Source: an uncultured Eubacteriales bacterium
Lineage (GTDB): Bacteria; Bacillota; Clostridia; Lachnospirales; Lachnospiraceae
Assembly (NCBI GenBank): GCA_900548855.1
Contig: URMF01000028.1
Span: forward strand, 1 to 42,889
Reading direction: 5' to 3'
Length of the DNA: 42,889 bases
Below the pieces are notes generated by a model, which saw nothing but the letters and a program-made list of their open reading frames with translations, was not told the DNA's origin and searched no databases. The number at the start of each line of letters is the position of its first letter. Position 1 is the first letter of the stretch. Made by a program: the position numbers and the translations under genes. Positions 17,184 through 25,639 of this stretch are shown one piece after another.

Positions 17184-17624
17184 CTCTGCCTCCATCATTC
17201 CCCTTGAGTAAAGCAAATTGCCATCATCATCACAAGCCCCAAGCCAAGAAGCTCCACCTACCACGCCTTCTCCCGGTGTAGGCGTTTTTCCATCCCTGTC
17301 CACATATAATAACGGATTCCCCAAACAATACGCATACTCATTCTGCGACTGCATATGACTTATTTTACCCTTTATCATGTCCCGGCTGGTAAACCGTCCT
17401 GTTTGTGCATCATATCCCCTTGCCTGGTCATATTATAATCCGCTGATATCATCCCTCTCATATCCGGTAAATCCAAATGGCTGCATCCTGTCTATGGTTT
17501 CGACTGCTGTATTATCTTCTTGTGTATATAAATCCTCCTCTTTCGTATGGCTGGCTGACAACAGGCTGTTATCCCAGAAATACGTTTCTACCTTCCCTGT
17601 AATATGTTTACTTTCACCTTCCAT
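17184..17624 (-). pseudogene. Displaced Rhs C-terminal tip remnant (nonsense and deletion)
   Basis: The frame repeats the end of the Rhs2 core almost word for word: ETYFWDNSLLSASH, QPFGFTGYERDDISG, DAQTGRFTSRDMIKG and QNEYAYCLGNPLLYVDRDGK. Two lesions are visible. Relative to Rhs2, 129 bp (43 codons) are missing between two ATAAATC copies. In addition, the TAC of the Rhs Tyr in G-L-Y-Y is TAA (17433-17435), which stops translation. After the core end it leads into a new segment (T-P-G-E-G-V-V-G-G-A-S-W-L-G) unlike the Rhs2 tip. This is the signature of an older tip pushed downstream when a new tip recombined into the parent gene. It could still donate sequence by recombination. Confidence 0.88.
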
Positions 17625-18456
17625 AAATGATAGTTACATTTCTATCATTATTAACGATACATTTATTTACCTCATTCAATTTCACACCCTCTAATATACG
17701 ATACTTTCCAAGCGGCTTTCGTACAAGCCCACTCCCCTCATGAAAAATACCGAAAAATTCTTCATCATATCCAATATACAACATCCCCACACTATAATGA
17801 TCTTCTTTGTGCATATATGCATATATTCTTTTTTCTTCTAAAAATGCAGCACCAACCGCTATTATAATGAACGCAGCAAAACTTTGTAACAGACCATCTT
17901 GTATGAAAAGCAGAATCAAGCCGCCTCCAATTAAACTTCCTGTGATGCCAGCAATCTTACCATTCAACTTATTATATAATTTCAAATTATCTTTTATTTC
18001 TTCATAATCTGCCATTTCGATTTCTTTCTCCATCAATTGTTCAATAGCAGTTCCCTTTAGAACAGATTTCACTTTTCCTTTTTCCAATCTTTTTACTTTA
18101 TTGGTGTCTGCTATAAAACATATCACGTTATAAAAAAAGTAAGAGACTAATGTAATCGTTCCTATAAAGTAAACCACTACAAACACAAATAAAAATAAAA
18201 CTATACAAATTATTTTAACCCAAGCTGGTTTATTTTTAATAAAACGAACAAATAGAATAATTCCAGAAACAATACTTGCAAACAGATATCCTCCCATAAT
18301 TCCATATACGGCTGGTGATACTGGACTATTAAAATTCCCATACTTTATGCCACAATACGCCAATATTATATATATAAGAAATCCTACAGCAAATGCTGTT
18401 AAAATAAATAATAGATATTCTTTTCGTTTTTTTAACATTAATCTGATTTCTGACAT
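17614..18456 (-). CDS. Polytopic membrane protein, candidate immunity (280 aa)
   Basis: Three in-frame ATGs compete; 18456 is chosen because GGAAGGG lies 8 nt upstream (18462 would leave only 2 nt). About five hydrophobic helices are visible (roughly 15-35, 48-68, 77-100 and a pair near 165-205), with a soluble cytoplasmic C-terminal part rich in charged and aromatic residues. No family is recognised. It lies between the 130-aa gene and the Rhs tip remnant, whose first 11 nt overlap its end. By position it may be the immunity protein of an earlier or the present tip. Confidence 0.75.
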   Translation of the reverse strand: MSEIRLMLKKRKEYLLFILTAFAVGFLIYIILAYCGIKYGNFNSPVSPAVYGIMGGYLFASIVSGIILFVRFIKNKPAWVKIICIVLFLFVFVVVYFIGTITLVSYFFYNVICFIADTNKVKRLEKGKVKSVLKGTAIEQLMEKEIEMADYEEIKDNLKLYNKLNGKIAGITGSLIGGGLILLFIQDGLLQSFAAFIIIAVGAAFLEEKRIYAYMHKEDHYSVGMLYIGYDEEFFGIFHEGSGLVRKPLGKYRILEGVKLNEVNKCIVNNDRNVTIIYGR

Positions 18457-18561
18457 ATACATGTCCCTTCCTTTAATAACTATTTTTCGCAAATTCTCTC
18501 TATTTTTTCTCCCTTTATAACTTTATAAATTCCATCATTCTTTTTATACCAAAGAGAGATA

Positions 18562-18954
18562 TTATTTCAGTTCTGCTCCGGTCTTTCTTAATATAAAATT
18601 ATCTAATAATTCAAATTTCATCGGCTTTTTAATAGAATGTTTATTATATCTTGCCAAAATAATTGTATAGTTCTGTTCTCGTAAAACTTTTATATCATAT
18701 CTCATTATTTCCTCCTGTTTCCCATTAAAAAAACAAAAATAATACAAATGGTCTTCTATATTAATCGTTCTGTATTTCCATTCACATTCTACACTATTCT
18801 TCATTATACTCTCTTCTACAAAATCTATGGTCCTAGGTGATATATAAACTCTGAGCTTTTTATAATCTATGCAAAATGTTCTGGCACTCATAATCCCACA
18901 AAAAAGAATAATCCCCACAAACAATATAATATAAATATATATAACTATTCTCAT
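18562..18954 (-). CDS. Single-helix membrane-anchored protein (130 aa)
   Basis: The start is the ATG at 18954, one base after the previous gene's TGA, with AAGGAG 7 nt upstream; an in-frame ATG at 18972 lies before that site. One N-terminal helix (IVIYIYIILFVGIILFCGIM) is followed by about 105 soluble residues with alternating beta-like pattern. It could be lipid-facing or extracellular. Tight coupling to the 187-aa gene directly behind Rhs2 suggests that the two act together, perhaps as immunity. No family is recognised. Confidence 0.7.
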   Translation of the reverse strand: MRIVIYIYIILFVGIILFCGIMSARTFCIDYKKLRVYISPRTIDFVEESIMKNSVECEWKYRTINIEDHLYYFCFFNGKQEEIMRYDIKVLREQNYTIILARYNKHSIKKPMKFELLDNFILRKTGAELK

Positions 18955-18955
18955 T

Positions 18956-19519
18956 TCAAAACTCCTTTTCATAGTTTAATACTTTCACCGCCGCATTACA
19001 CCTTCTCTCCATAAAACGGTCAATATACCATGGACATATTGGAATTTTAAAACGCTTATTTTCTTTAAAAAGCCATGTGATTTCTGTTCCATTATCCAAT
19101 TCATATAAATTGACCTGATACTCTACACCGCCAAGAAACTGTGTTCTATATATGTATCCTTTAACCGTCTGAGGTTCAAACAAAAAACGATATCGATTCG
19201 GAGCAACCTCGATAACCTTGTACCGCAAATCATTTATATTTATTATGCTCAAATAATCTCTACAATGTTTTATATCTAATTTAGAATAATAGCTTCTCAT
19301 TCCATAATAATCCCATCTAGAATAGACAATATAAACATTCCAGCATATATATCCACCAAGAATGCCTATATCAATCCCCAAAAGTACCATCACTAAATAG
19401 ATATAAACTTTTTCACCATCCATATAATTAAACAATGCAAAAAATATAATATTTATAATTGCATAAATATAACTTAATATCGTGATTACCTTTTTTTCCA
19501 CTAGAATCTCCTTCCCCAT
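18956..19519 (-). CDS. Two-helix membrane protein behind Rhs2, likely immunity (187 aa)
   Basis: The first gene behind the Rhs2 toxin tip, 73 nt after its stop, with AAGGAG ahead of the ATG. Two hydrophobic helices (about 10-31 and 38-64) are followed by a soluble domain of ~120 residues with Tyr/Arg-rich strands. In Rhs and LXG loci the gene right after the tip is normally the cognate immunity gene, and a membrane location would fit a tip that attacks the membrane. The family is not recognised; the role is inferred from position. Confidence 0.75.
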   Translation of the reverse strand: MGKEILVEKKVITILSYIYAIINIIFFALFNYMDGEKVYIYLVMVLLGIDIGILGGYICWNVYIVYSRWDYYGMRSYYSKLDIKHCRDYLSIININDLRYKVIEVAPNRYRFLFEPQTVKGYIYRTQFLGGVEYQVNLYELDNGTEITWLFKENKRFKIPICPWYIDRFMERRCNAAVKVLNYEKEF

Positions 19520-19592
19520 TCAATTAAACAAATATAATTTATTGATTAACCTTTTAATATGCTCCATTTTAGTTATTTCATTAAGTTTAGTT

Positions 19593-22500
19593 TTATTCTT
19601 TGTTTTCTTTATCTCCTTCGTTTTTATTTTTCCGAAAGATATCTAGATTAGTAGTCCATGAAATATACGCATATGCATTAATTTCTTCACCAGCTCCTGT
19701 ATAAAATTCCACATTTGTAACATCTAAATATCCTTTATCATTTTGACCTGTCGATATGTCCACTCCCACTCCTCCACCTACCTCAAACTTGGCACCAACA
19801 CCATAGCTAAAGCCATCCATTTCATCCACGCTATTTGCCGATGAAACAACCTGAACAGCTCCAAATGAAATTCCCTCTCCTAGTCCTGTCCCAACACCAA
19901 ATTCAACTTGTGGCACTGTATTTCCCTTATCATCGTACGCATATTTAAATTTTATTGAACCATTAATTATTCCTGCTGCGCCCGATACATATCCTCCCGT
20001 TGCTCCAGAATTCATATCCTCATCCCTTTTTTCTTCTGGTATTTCAACATAATTATTAGTGTATCTAGTATTAGAACCTGCTCCTCTTACTGGAGTTGCT
20101 TTCTTTCCATCCCTGTCCACGTACAGCAATGGATTTCCCAAACAATACGCATACTCATTCTGCGACTGTAAACTGCCTGCATATCCTTTTATCATGTCCC
20201 GGCTGGTAAACCGCCCTGTTCCCGCATCATATCTCCTTGCCTGGGCATAGTATAATCCACTGATATCATCCCTCTCATATCCGGTAAATCCAAATGGCTG
20301 CAGCCTGTCTATAGATTGGACTGCTGTATTATCTTCTTGTGTATATAAATCCTCTCCAAATGCATCATAACCATAACTCTCTTCTATGCCTCCCTCTGCA
20401 TTGCAGAAATGAAGTGGACTTCCTAATGGGTCTAAAAGATAGGTCATGTTTGTGGCTGGTGCTTCTTGGTGTAATAAATCATCCTTTTTCGCATGGCTGG
20501 CTGACAACAGGCTGTTATCCCAGAAATACGTTTCTGTCCTTCCCCCTGTATTTCTCTGTAACAGGTTATTATAGTCTTTTGTGTAATCCAGAATGTAGCC
20601 CGTTCTTCCTGTGTGCCCATCTCCTTCATATCCTGCCATTTCGACTTTCATTCCTGTTTTCTTCCTGAAACCATTATACTGGTACTCTGCTCTGCCTTGT
20701 TTTGTCTCCGCAAAGACCATATTATCTGCGCTGTCATATCGGTATCGGGCTGTAACCCCTCCATTCTGCACAGTCTGTAACAGGTTTCCATTTGCATCAT
20801 ACAGATAGTCCTGTATTTCTGACCCCTTTTCCCTTCTTACTAACTGATTCACTTCATTATACGAATACCGAATCTCTTCTCCGTTTTTTCTTTCTCCTGT
20901 CCGGTTACCATATGCATCATACTCATAGCTGCCAAGTATTTCTCCATCCTTCTCTATAACGGTCAGCCTTCCTAGTTCATCATAAATATAACGGTAGCTT
21001 CCGCTCTCTTCTGGAAGGTTCCTTCTTTCCCTCTCTTCTGCAATGCAGTTTCCGACGGTATCATAGGTATAATCAAACCGGTCTAATACTCCTTCTTTAT
21101 CCTCATGGAGCAGGCTTTCCAGTCTTCCGTCTCTTGTATAGGTATAGCGGCTGTTCATCCCATTTGCATAGATTTTCCCGGATAATCTCCCATTTTCATC
21201 ATAGGTATAGGCGGTTGTGTCTTCTCCGGCAGTCACTTCCTTTAGTTTGAGGTACTGGTCATATTCATAAATGATCTTCTGTCCATCCGGATATATCATC
21301 CCCATTCTTTCTCCCAGCAACCCCCATTCATAGGTTACTGTATTGCCAGATGCATCTATAATCTTTCTGGTTCTTCCGGTTTCATCTTTCACAATCTGGG
21401 TGGTTCCTGTCCAGTCCTGCAGCTCCTTTAACTGTCTCAGTGGGTCATAACTCAAATACACCTCTTTATCGTCTGCGTACTGGATATGGATTATATCTCC
21501 CATAGCATTATGCCCAAAGCTGGTATGTTTTCCATTCTTGTCTGTTTTCCCTGTCATTCTGCCATAACAATCATACTCATAAACTTCTGTGTTCCCCATG
21601 GCATCTTTTACTTTGGTTATCTGTCCTGCCAGATTTCTTTCATAAACAGTTGTCCTTTCCCTCCCCTCTGATGGATAAATGATTTTTTCAAGCTGTCCCA
21701 TAGCATCATACTCATAGCAGGTTACACTGCCTGCTGAATCCGTTACCTGGTTCATGTTTCCATTGGGAGAATATTGAAACTCTGTCTTGTTACCATTGGC
21801 ATCTGTTACACTGAGGCGATTCCCAACTGCATCATAAGAAAAGGATTGCAGGATGTTCTGTTTATTTCGCACCTCAGTGATACGATTCATGCTGTCATAT
21901 GTATAGCGATACTCTGCACCCGCACTATCCCTTTTACAAATTATATTTCCCTTCTTATCATAAAAATAGTTTTCTTTTCTTCCGTCAAAGTCCTCCATTT
22001 CCTCTACTCTGCCGCGTATATCATACTTGTACTTCCTTACCCTTCCTATACCATCTTCTATAGTCAGGACTCTTCCCATACAATTATAGGTATAGGTCAT
22101 TCCTCCATTCACAGCATTCCTTTCTGCCGTTTTATTCCCATTCAGGTTATAAACTGTATCAAAGCACCTTCCCAATGCATCCACTTTGCGGATTACACGT
22201 CCCATAGCATCATAAAAGATTCTATCTTCATTTCCCAATGCATCTGTAACACTAATTCTGCGATTAAGCTGGTCATATGCATAGGTAACTGCTTCCCCAT
22301 TTTCATTTTCTATCCGAATAACATTTCCATTCTTGTCGTAATTATAGAATAACTTCCCACCTAATAGATTGGTAACACTTTCCAGCTGATTTAATTCATT
22401 ATATTCATATGTAACTACACCTCCATTCGGTAATATTCTGCGACTGACATTCCACATCCAATCATACTCATAACGAATCGTATTGCCTTCTTTGTCTGTT

Positions 22501-24449
22501 TCCCATGCCAGTTTGTTTAAGGAATTGTATCCTCTGGTAATTTTTCTGCCATCAAAATCTTCTATTGCTGTCACCATTCCACTCACATTATAAGTGTACC
22601 TTTTTATATTGCCCTCTGGATTGATGACCTGTACAATTCTGTCAGCATCATCATAAACATAGCGTGTTTCACTATCATTTTCGTCCTTTGACGCAATCAC
22701 CCGGTTCAATTTATCATAAATATATGTCTGCCTAGTTCCATCTGGATATACAACCGCAGTAAGATTATCAATATTATCATACAACAGTGTTATTTCCGAA
22801 TAATCTGCCCGTATAATTTTTTCCAGCCTTCCCCTCGCATTGTACTGCAGCTCCGTTTCATTCCCACAAGCATCTTCCTGTTTTATTAAATTTCCTCTTT
22901 CATCATAGCTATACTTAAATTCACCGCCCTCAGGAGTTTTAATGCAAACCGGTTTATTATATATACCATAAGTAATATACACTGCATTTCCAAGAGCATC
23001 AACAGCCTTTATCAGATTTCCCATATTGTCATAGACATACTCAGTACGGTTTCCATTTTTATCTGTATAAGAAGTTCTCTGATTGTACCGGTTATACGCA
23101 TATATTTCCTCTCCATCTGCATAAGTCGTCCGTACATTCCGGTATCTTTCATCATGCTCATATACCGTCCTGGAGCCATTTCTTTCTGTCAGAGTTACAA
23201 GTCTGTGCTCATCGTCATACGAAAACTTCATATTCCCACCATCAGGAAAATTCTGCTTCCTCGTTCTTCCTTCTTTATCGAACCGATTTTTAACTGTTGT
23301 TACATCCTGCGGATTTACAATACTTCTAAGATTGCCATCTGTACCATAGATATACAAATAAGGAACCTTCATCGGTGTAATAACCTGGCAAAGATTATCT
23401 CCATCATATCTGATTTCTACTCTTCTTCCAGTATGGTCCAGAACCTCCGTCAGTTGTCCATTCTCATTATAGTGATAATACAATTGCCCTGAAAGCGACC
23501 TCACACTCACTAATCTGTTATCCTTATTATATGTAAAAACAATCTGGTTTCCGTTCGTATCTGACACACTTAATAAATATCCTGATTTATTAAATATGTA
23601 CATCATACCATATTTTTCTTCATACTGATACCCCTGACTTATTTCTTTTATAAAATATTTACTCCCTGTAACGCTTACATACCTGTCCTCTTCCTTCTTA
23701 AAGCAATCCTCTCTGCCATCTTCCTTCCAAACCGTAATATACTCTTTTTCAAACACCAGACATATTTCATAATTATGTTTCCACTTTTTTCCTAATACAC
23801 CGCTTCTTTCATCCAAGGAATTATAATATCTGTGAAAGGACAAGGGAACTGCTCCTCCTATCTTCAAATCCTCCCTATCATAGACAAAGTTTCCAGTAGA
23901 TAAATTCACAGGGTCTTCGCTATAGCGGCACGCCTCATTTTCTACCCCCTTTAGCGCATTTTTAATTTCCTTTAATATCTCTTTTAAGGCTTCTTCATCC
24001 TCCTTCCAGTCCTCCTTTAACTGCTGAAGCGCTTTATAAAATGTATCGCCATCCGAGTTTACACTTCCACCCGCAACCAACTCTTCCAGACTGATAATCC
24101 TTTTCTCTAATGACTTTGCAACTATAACTAATTTGCCTGCCACATCTCCGCATTTTTTGTCATATAGAGGAACCTCTTCCATTATTTTATTTATTTTTTT
24201 ATTCATATTTTTTTTAGCGGTGCTGTAAATATCTGATTTCGCTTCTTTTTTTGCTGCTGCTATTGCCGCCTGCGTTCCTGTTCTTTTTACTCCCTGAGGT
24301 AAACCCTTTATCACAGAATCTACCTGCTTATTCAAGCCTTCAATTGCCTCTGTTACCTCTTTTGCAGAATCCAATATCTTGTCTCCATTATCCCTAAGTA
24401 TTTCCAGATAACCCTTTTCCACTGCAATTGTATTATTTAATTTTCCCAT
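19593..24449 (-). CDS. Rhs2: Rhs/YD-repeat polymorphic toxin with glycine-rich tip (1618 aa)
   Basis: The start ATG has GGAGG 6 nt upstream and overlaps the partner 3 gene by 17 nt. Residues 1-170 are helical and resemble the Rhs1 N-terminus (both have V-P-x-x-D-K-x-C, then W-x-E and a final C-x-Y-S). The DUF6531-type entry DPVNLSTGNFVYD is near 180, YD repeats run to about 1300, and the core end (DAGTGRFTSRDMIKG) is near 1415. The hinge NPLLYVDRDGK lies near 1440. The last ~165 residues are the tip: glycine-rich, beta-patterned (VEFGVGTGLGEG; VGAKFEVGGGVGVDIS) with a Lys/Asn/Glu-rich end and no evident nuclease or ADP-ribosyl motif. No signal peptide is present. With its three small partners and the T7SS operon next door, T7SS export is the best inference. 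The tip's activity is unknown; a membrane-inserting beta structure is one possibility. Confidence 0.95.
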   Translation of the reverse strand: MGKLNNTIAVEKGYLEILRDNGDKILDSAKEVTEAIEGLNKQVDSVIKGLPQGVKRTGTQAAIAAAKKEAKSDIYSTAKKNMNKKINKIMEEVPLYDKKCGDVAGKLVIVAKSLEKRIISLEELVAGGSVNSDGDTFYKALQQLKEDWKEDEEALKEILKEIKNALKGVENEACRYSEDPVNLSTGNFVYDREDLKIGGAVPLSFHRYYNSLDERSGVLGKKWKHNYEICLVFEKEYITVWKEDGREDCFKKEEDRYVSVTGSKYFIKEISQGYQYEEKYGMMYIFNKSGYLLSVSDTNGNQIVFTYNKDNRLVSVRSLSGQLYYHYNENGQLTEVLDHTGRRVEIRYDGDNLCQVITPMKVPYLYIYGTDGNLRSIVNPQDVTTVKNRFDKEGRTRKQNFPDGGNMKFSYDDEHRLVTLTERNGSRTVYEHDERYRNVRTTYADGEEIYAYNRYNQRTSYTDKNGNRTEYVYDNMGNLIKAVDALGNAVYITYGIYNKPVCIKTPEGGEFKYSYDERGNLIKQEDACGNETELQYNARGRLEKIIRADYSEITLLYDNIDNLTAVVYPDGTRQTYIYDKLNRVIASKDENDSETRYVYDDADRIVQVINPEGNIKRYTYNVSGMVTAIEDFDGRKITRGYNSLNKLAWETDKEGNTIRYEYDWMWNVSRRILPNGGVVTYEYNELNQLESVTNLLGGKLFYNYDKNGNVIRIENENGEAVTYAYDQLNRRISVTDALGNEDRIFYDAMGRVIRKVDALGRCFDTVYNLNGNKTAERNAVNGGMTYTYNCMGRVLTIEDGIGRVRKYKYDIRGRVEEMEDFDGRKENYFYDKKGNIICKRDSAGAEYRYTYDSMNRITEVRNKQNILQSFSYDAVGNRLSVTDANGNKTEFQYSPNGNMNQVTDSAGSVTCYEYDAMGQLEKIIYPSEGRERTTVYERNLAGQITKVKDAMGNTEVYEYDCYGRMTGKTDKNGKHTSFGHNAMGDIIHIQYADDKEVYLSYDPLRQLKELQDWTGTTQIVKDETGRTRKIIDASGNTVTYEWGLLGERMGMIYPDGQKIIYEYDQYLKLKEVTAGEDTTAYTYDENGRLSGKIYANGMNSRYTYTRDGRLESLLHEDKEGVLDRFDYTYDTVGNCIAEERERRNLPEESGSYRYIYDELGRLTVIEKDGEILGSYEYDAYGNRTGERKNGEEIRYSYNEVNQLVRREKGSEIQDYLYDANGNLLQTVQNGGVTARYRYDSADNMVFAETKQGRAEYQYNGFRKKTGMKVEMAGYEGDGHTGRTGYILDYTKDYNNLLQRNTGGRTETYFWDNSLLSASHAKKDDLLHQEAPATNMTYLLDPLGSPLHFCNAEGGIEESYGYDAFGEDLYTQEDNTAVQSIDRLQPFGFTGYERDDISGLYYAQARRYDAGTGRFTSRDMIKGYAGSLQSQNEYAYCLGNPLLYVDRDGKKATPVRGAGSNTRYTNNYVEIPEEKRDEDMNSGATGGYVSGAAGIINGSIKFKYAYDDKGNTVPQVEFGVGTGLGEGISFGAVQVVSSANSVDEMDGFSYGVGAKFEVGGGVGVDISTGQNDKGYLDVTNVEFYTGAGEEINAYAYISWTTNLDIFRKNKNEGDKENKE

Positions 24450-24753
24450 TCCAATCCTCCAGTTCTATCTTTGGTACCGCAAACATCTGGTCCACACTTT
24501 CAACCTGTCTTGCTGCCTCCTGTATATATTCCAATATCCTCTCATACAAACCAGCCAAAGCGGTAATCATCTTGTATTCTTCCTCCACCTGAAGCTGTAT
24601 TTGTCTCACATAATCTCCCTGTGATTTTTTAAATGCACTTTTCAATTTTTTATAATATGCTGTATTCACATCTGTAAGCTCTCTAGAAATTGTTTTTCTT
24701 ATATCGTCTTTTGTTATTTGAATCCCAGTTTGGTCAATTATAATTTTATCCAT
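24433..24753 (-). CDS. Small helical partner 3 of Rhs2 (106 aa)
   Basis: The ATG at 24753 is chosen, with AAAGGAGG 4-5 nt upstream; an ATG 27 nt earlier has none. It encodes 106 helical residues and is paralogous to the 97-aa partner of Rhs1 (K-x-S-x-G turn, then the I-L-E-Y-I helix), but carries a short extra tail (E-D-W-N-G-K-I-K). It overlaps the Rhs2 start by 17 nt. The inferred role is export partner of Rhs2. Confidence 0.8.
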   Translation of the reverse strand: MDKIIIDQTGIQITKDDIRKTISRELTDVNTAYYKKLKSAFKKSQGDYVRQIQLQVEEEYKMITALAGLYERILEYIQEAARQVESVDQMFAVPKIELEDWNGKIK

Positions 24754-24763
24754 AAACCCTCCT

Positions 24764-25048
24764 TTAACTATCCAGACCATTCATTATCTGTATCAGCAAA
24801 TCAGCACAACGGTTTGATTCCCATAAAGTATTCTTCAGTATCGGTATAATATCTGTGTCTACTGTATCCAGCAATTCCTTAATTTTTTTAGAGGTTTTAT
24901 CCAGATGGAATATATCTCCACTCCCGTTTAAACCATTCATCTTTCTTTGCACAAGAGCAATTCCAGATAAAATTTCCTTATGATAGACTATTAAATCCTG
25001 CGTAAATTCATTAACTTCATCCTTGTTCAATACCACCTTATTTGCCAT
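24764..25048 (-). CDS. Small helical partner 2 of Rhs2 (94 aa)
   Basis: A 94-residue helical protein, paralogous to the 95-aa partner of Rhs1 (shared Y-H, F-H-L-x-x-T and D-I-I-P-I positions). It lies 4 nt behind partner 1 and 10 nt ahead of partner 3. No signal peptide, membrane segment or W-x-G. The inferred role is T7SS partner of Rhs2. Confidence 0.8.
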   Translation of the reverse strand: MANKVVLNKDEVNEFTQDLIVYHKEILSGIALVQRKMNGLNGSGDIFHLDKTSKKIKELLDTVDTDIIPILKNTLWESNRCADLLIQIMNGLDS

Positions 25049-25052
25049 ACTG

Positions 25053-25442
25053 TCATCCCTCCATATTATCTATTTCATTTTGTAACTGTTTCATACAATT
25101 TTCTAATTCTCCTATATAAGTCTCAATAGCGGATATCTGCAAATCCATCGTCTCACAAACCTTTATAATCTTCTGCATATATTTACTATTCATACGGTAT
25201 ACTTTTCCGTGATATAAAGCCTGGATTTCTTTTGCCTTGTTTCCCTCGAATTTTTCACGTACCACAACCTCTTTTGTTACCTGCTGAGCATTATGTTTTT
25301 TATATGTACCCAGCCATTTTCTCATTTCACTTTGTATATTTTTCTTTAATCTTTTCAAAGATTTTATCTGCTGGTTACAAGTATCTATCTCGTTTTTTTT
25401 AATCATTAAAAGTCCCTGTTTCATTCCTTTGTCCGCTAGCAT
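25053..25442 (-). CDS. WXG-motif coiled-coil partner 1 of Rhs2 (129 aa)
   Basis: The ATG at 25442 has AGGAGG 6 nt upstream. It encodes 129 coiled-coil residues with a W-x-G motif (RKWLGTYKKHN, W43-L44-G45) followed by V-V-V-R-E-K-F-E-G, as in the Rhs1 partner 1 (W48-K-G). It is the first gene of the Rhs2 operon, about 60 nt behind the shared promoter-like element. The call is the same as for its paralogue: a WXG-like, possibly DUF5082-related adaptor for the Rhs effector. Confidence 0.8.
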   Translation of the reverse strand: MLADKGMKQGLLMIKKNEIDTCNQQIKSLKRLKKNIQSEMRKWLGTYKKHNAQQVTKEVVVREKFEGNKAKEIQALYHGKVYRMNSKYMQKIIKVCETMDLQISAIETYIGELENCMKQLQNEIDNMEG

Positions 25443-25502
25443 ACATTACCTCCTCCTTTGTATTTTTTCCATCTTATCACCCCTTGTCGCTATATAAAAC
25501 GA

Positions 25503-25541
25503 ACTATAGTTCCTGTTAATTATACCCATTGTTCCCTTTTG
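25503..25541 (-). promoter_or_regulatory. Shared operon-head element, copy B
   Basis: Reading the minus strand: CAAAAG, 9 nt, GGTATA (within GGGTATAAT), 6 nt, AGGAACTATAGT, matching copy A at 14806-14843. The last block sits in a perfect 12-bp palindrome, GAACTATAGTTC. TATAGT would place transcription start near 25495, giving a leader of about 55 nt to the first partner gene. It directly follows the terminator of the exchanger operon. Confidence 0.6.
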
Positions 25542-25553
25542 CCCGTTTTCCCC

Positions 25554-25586
25554 AAAAAAAGAAACAACCGATTCCTCAGTTGTTTC
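25554..25586 (-). terminator. Rho-independent terminator of the exchanger operon
   Basis: On the minus strand an 8-bp GAAACAAC/GTTGTTTC stem with a 10-nt loop is followed by seven T. It closes the ecsC-like/exchanger transcript, 53 nt behind the exchanger stop. Confidence 0.88.
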
Positions 25587-25639
25587 AAAAAGTCTTATAT
25601 TCAATTAAACAATCACCCTTATATCCGTTCCTCTGCCCT

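Noticed and set aside
21774..22352. Plus-strand frame of 192 codons opposite Rhs2
   Set aside because: Antisense shadow of YD repeats with no ribosome site or recognisable domain.
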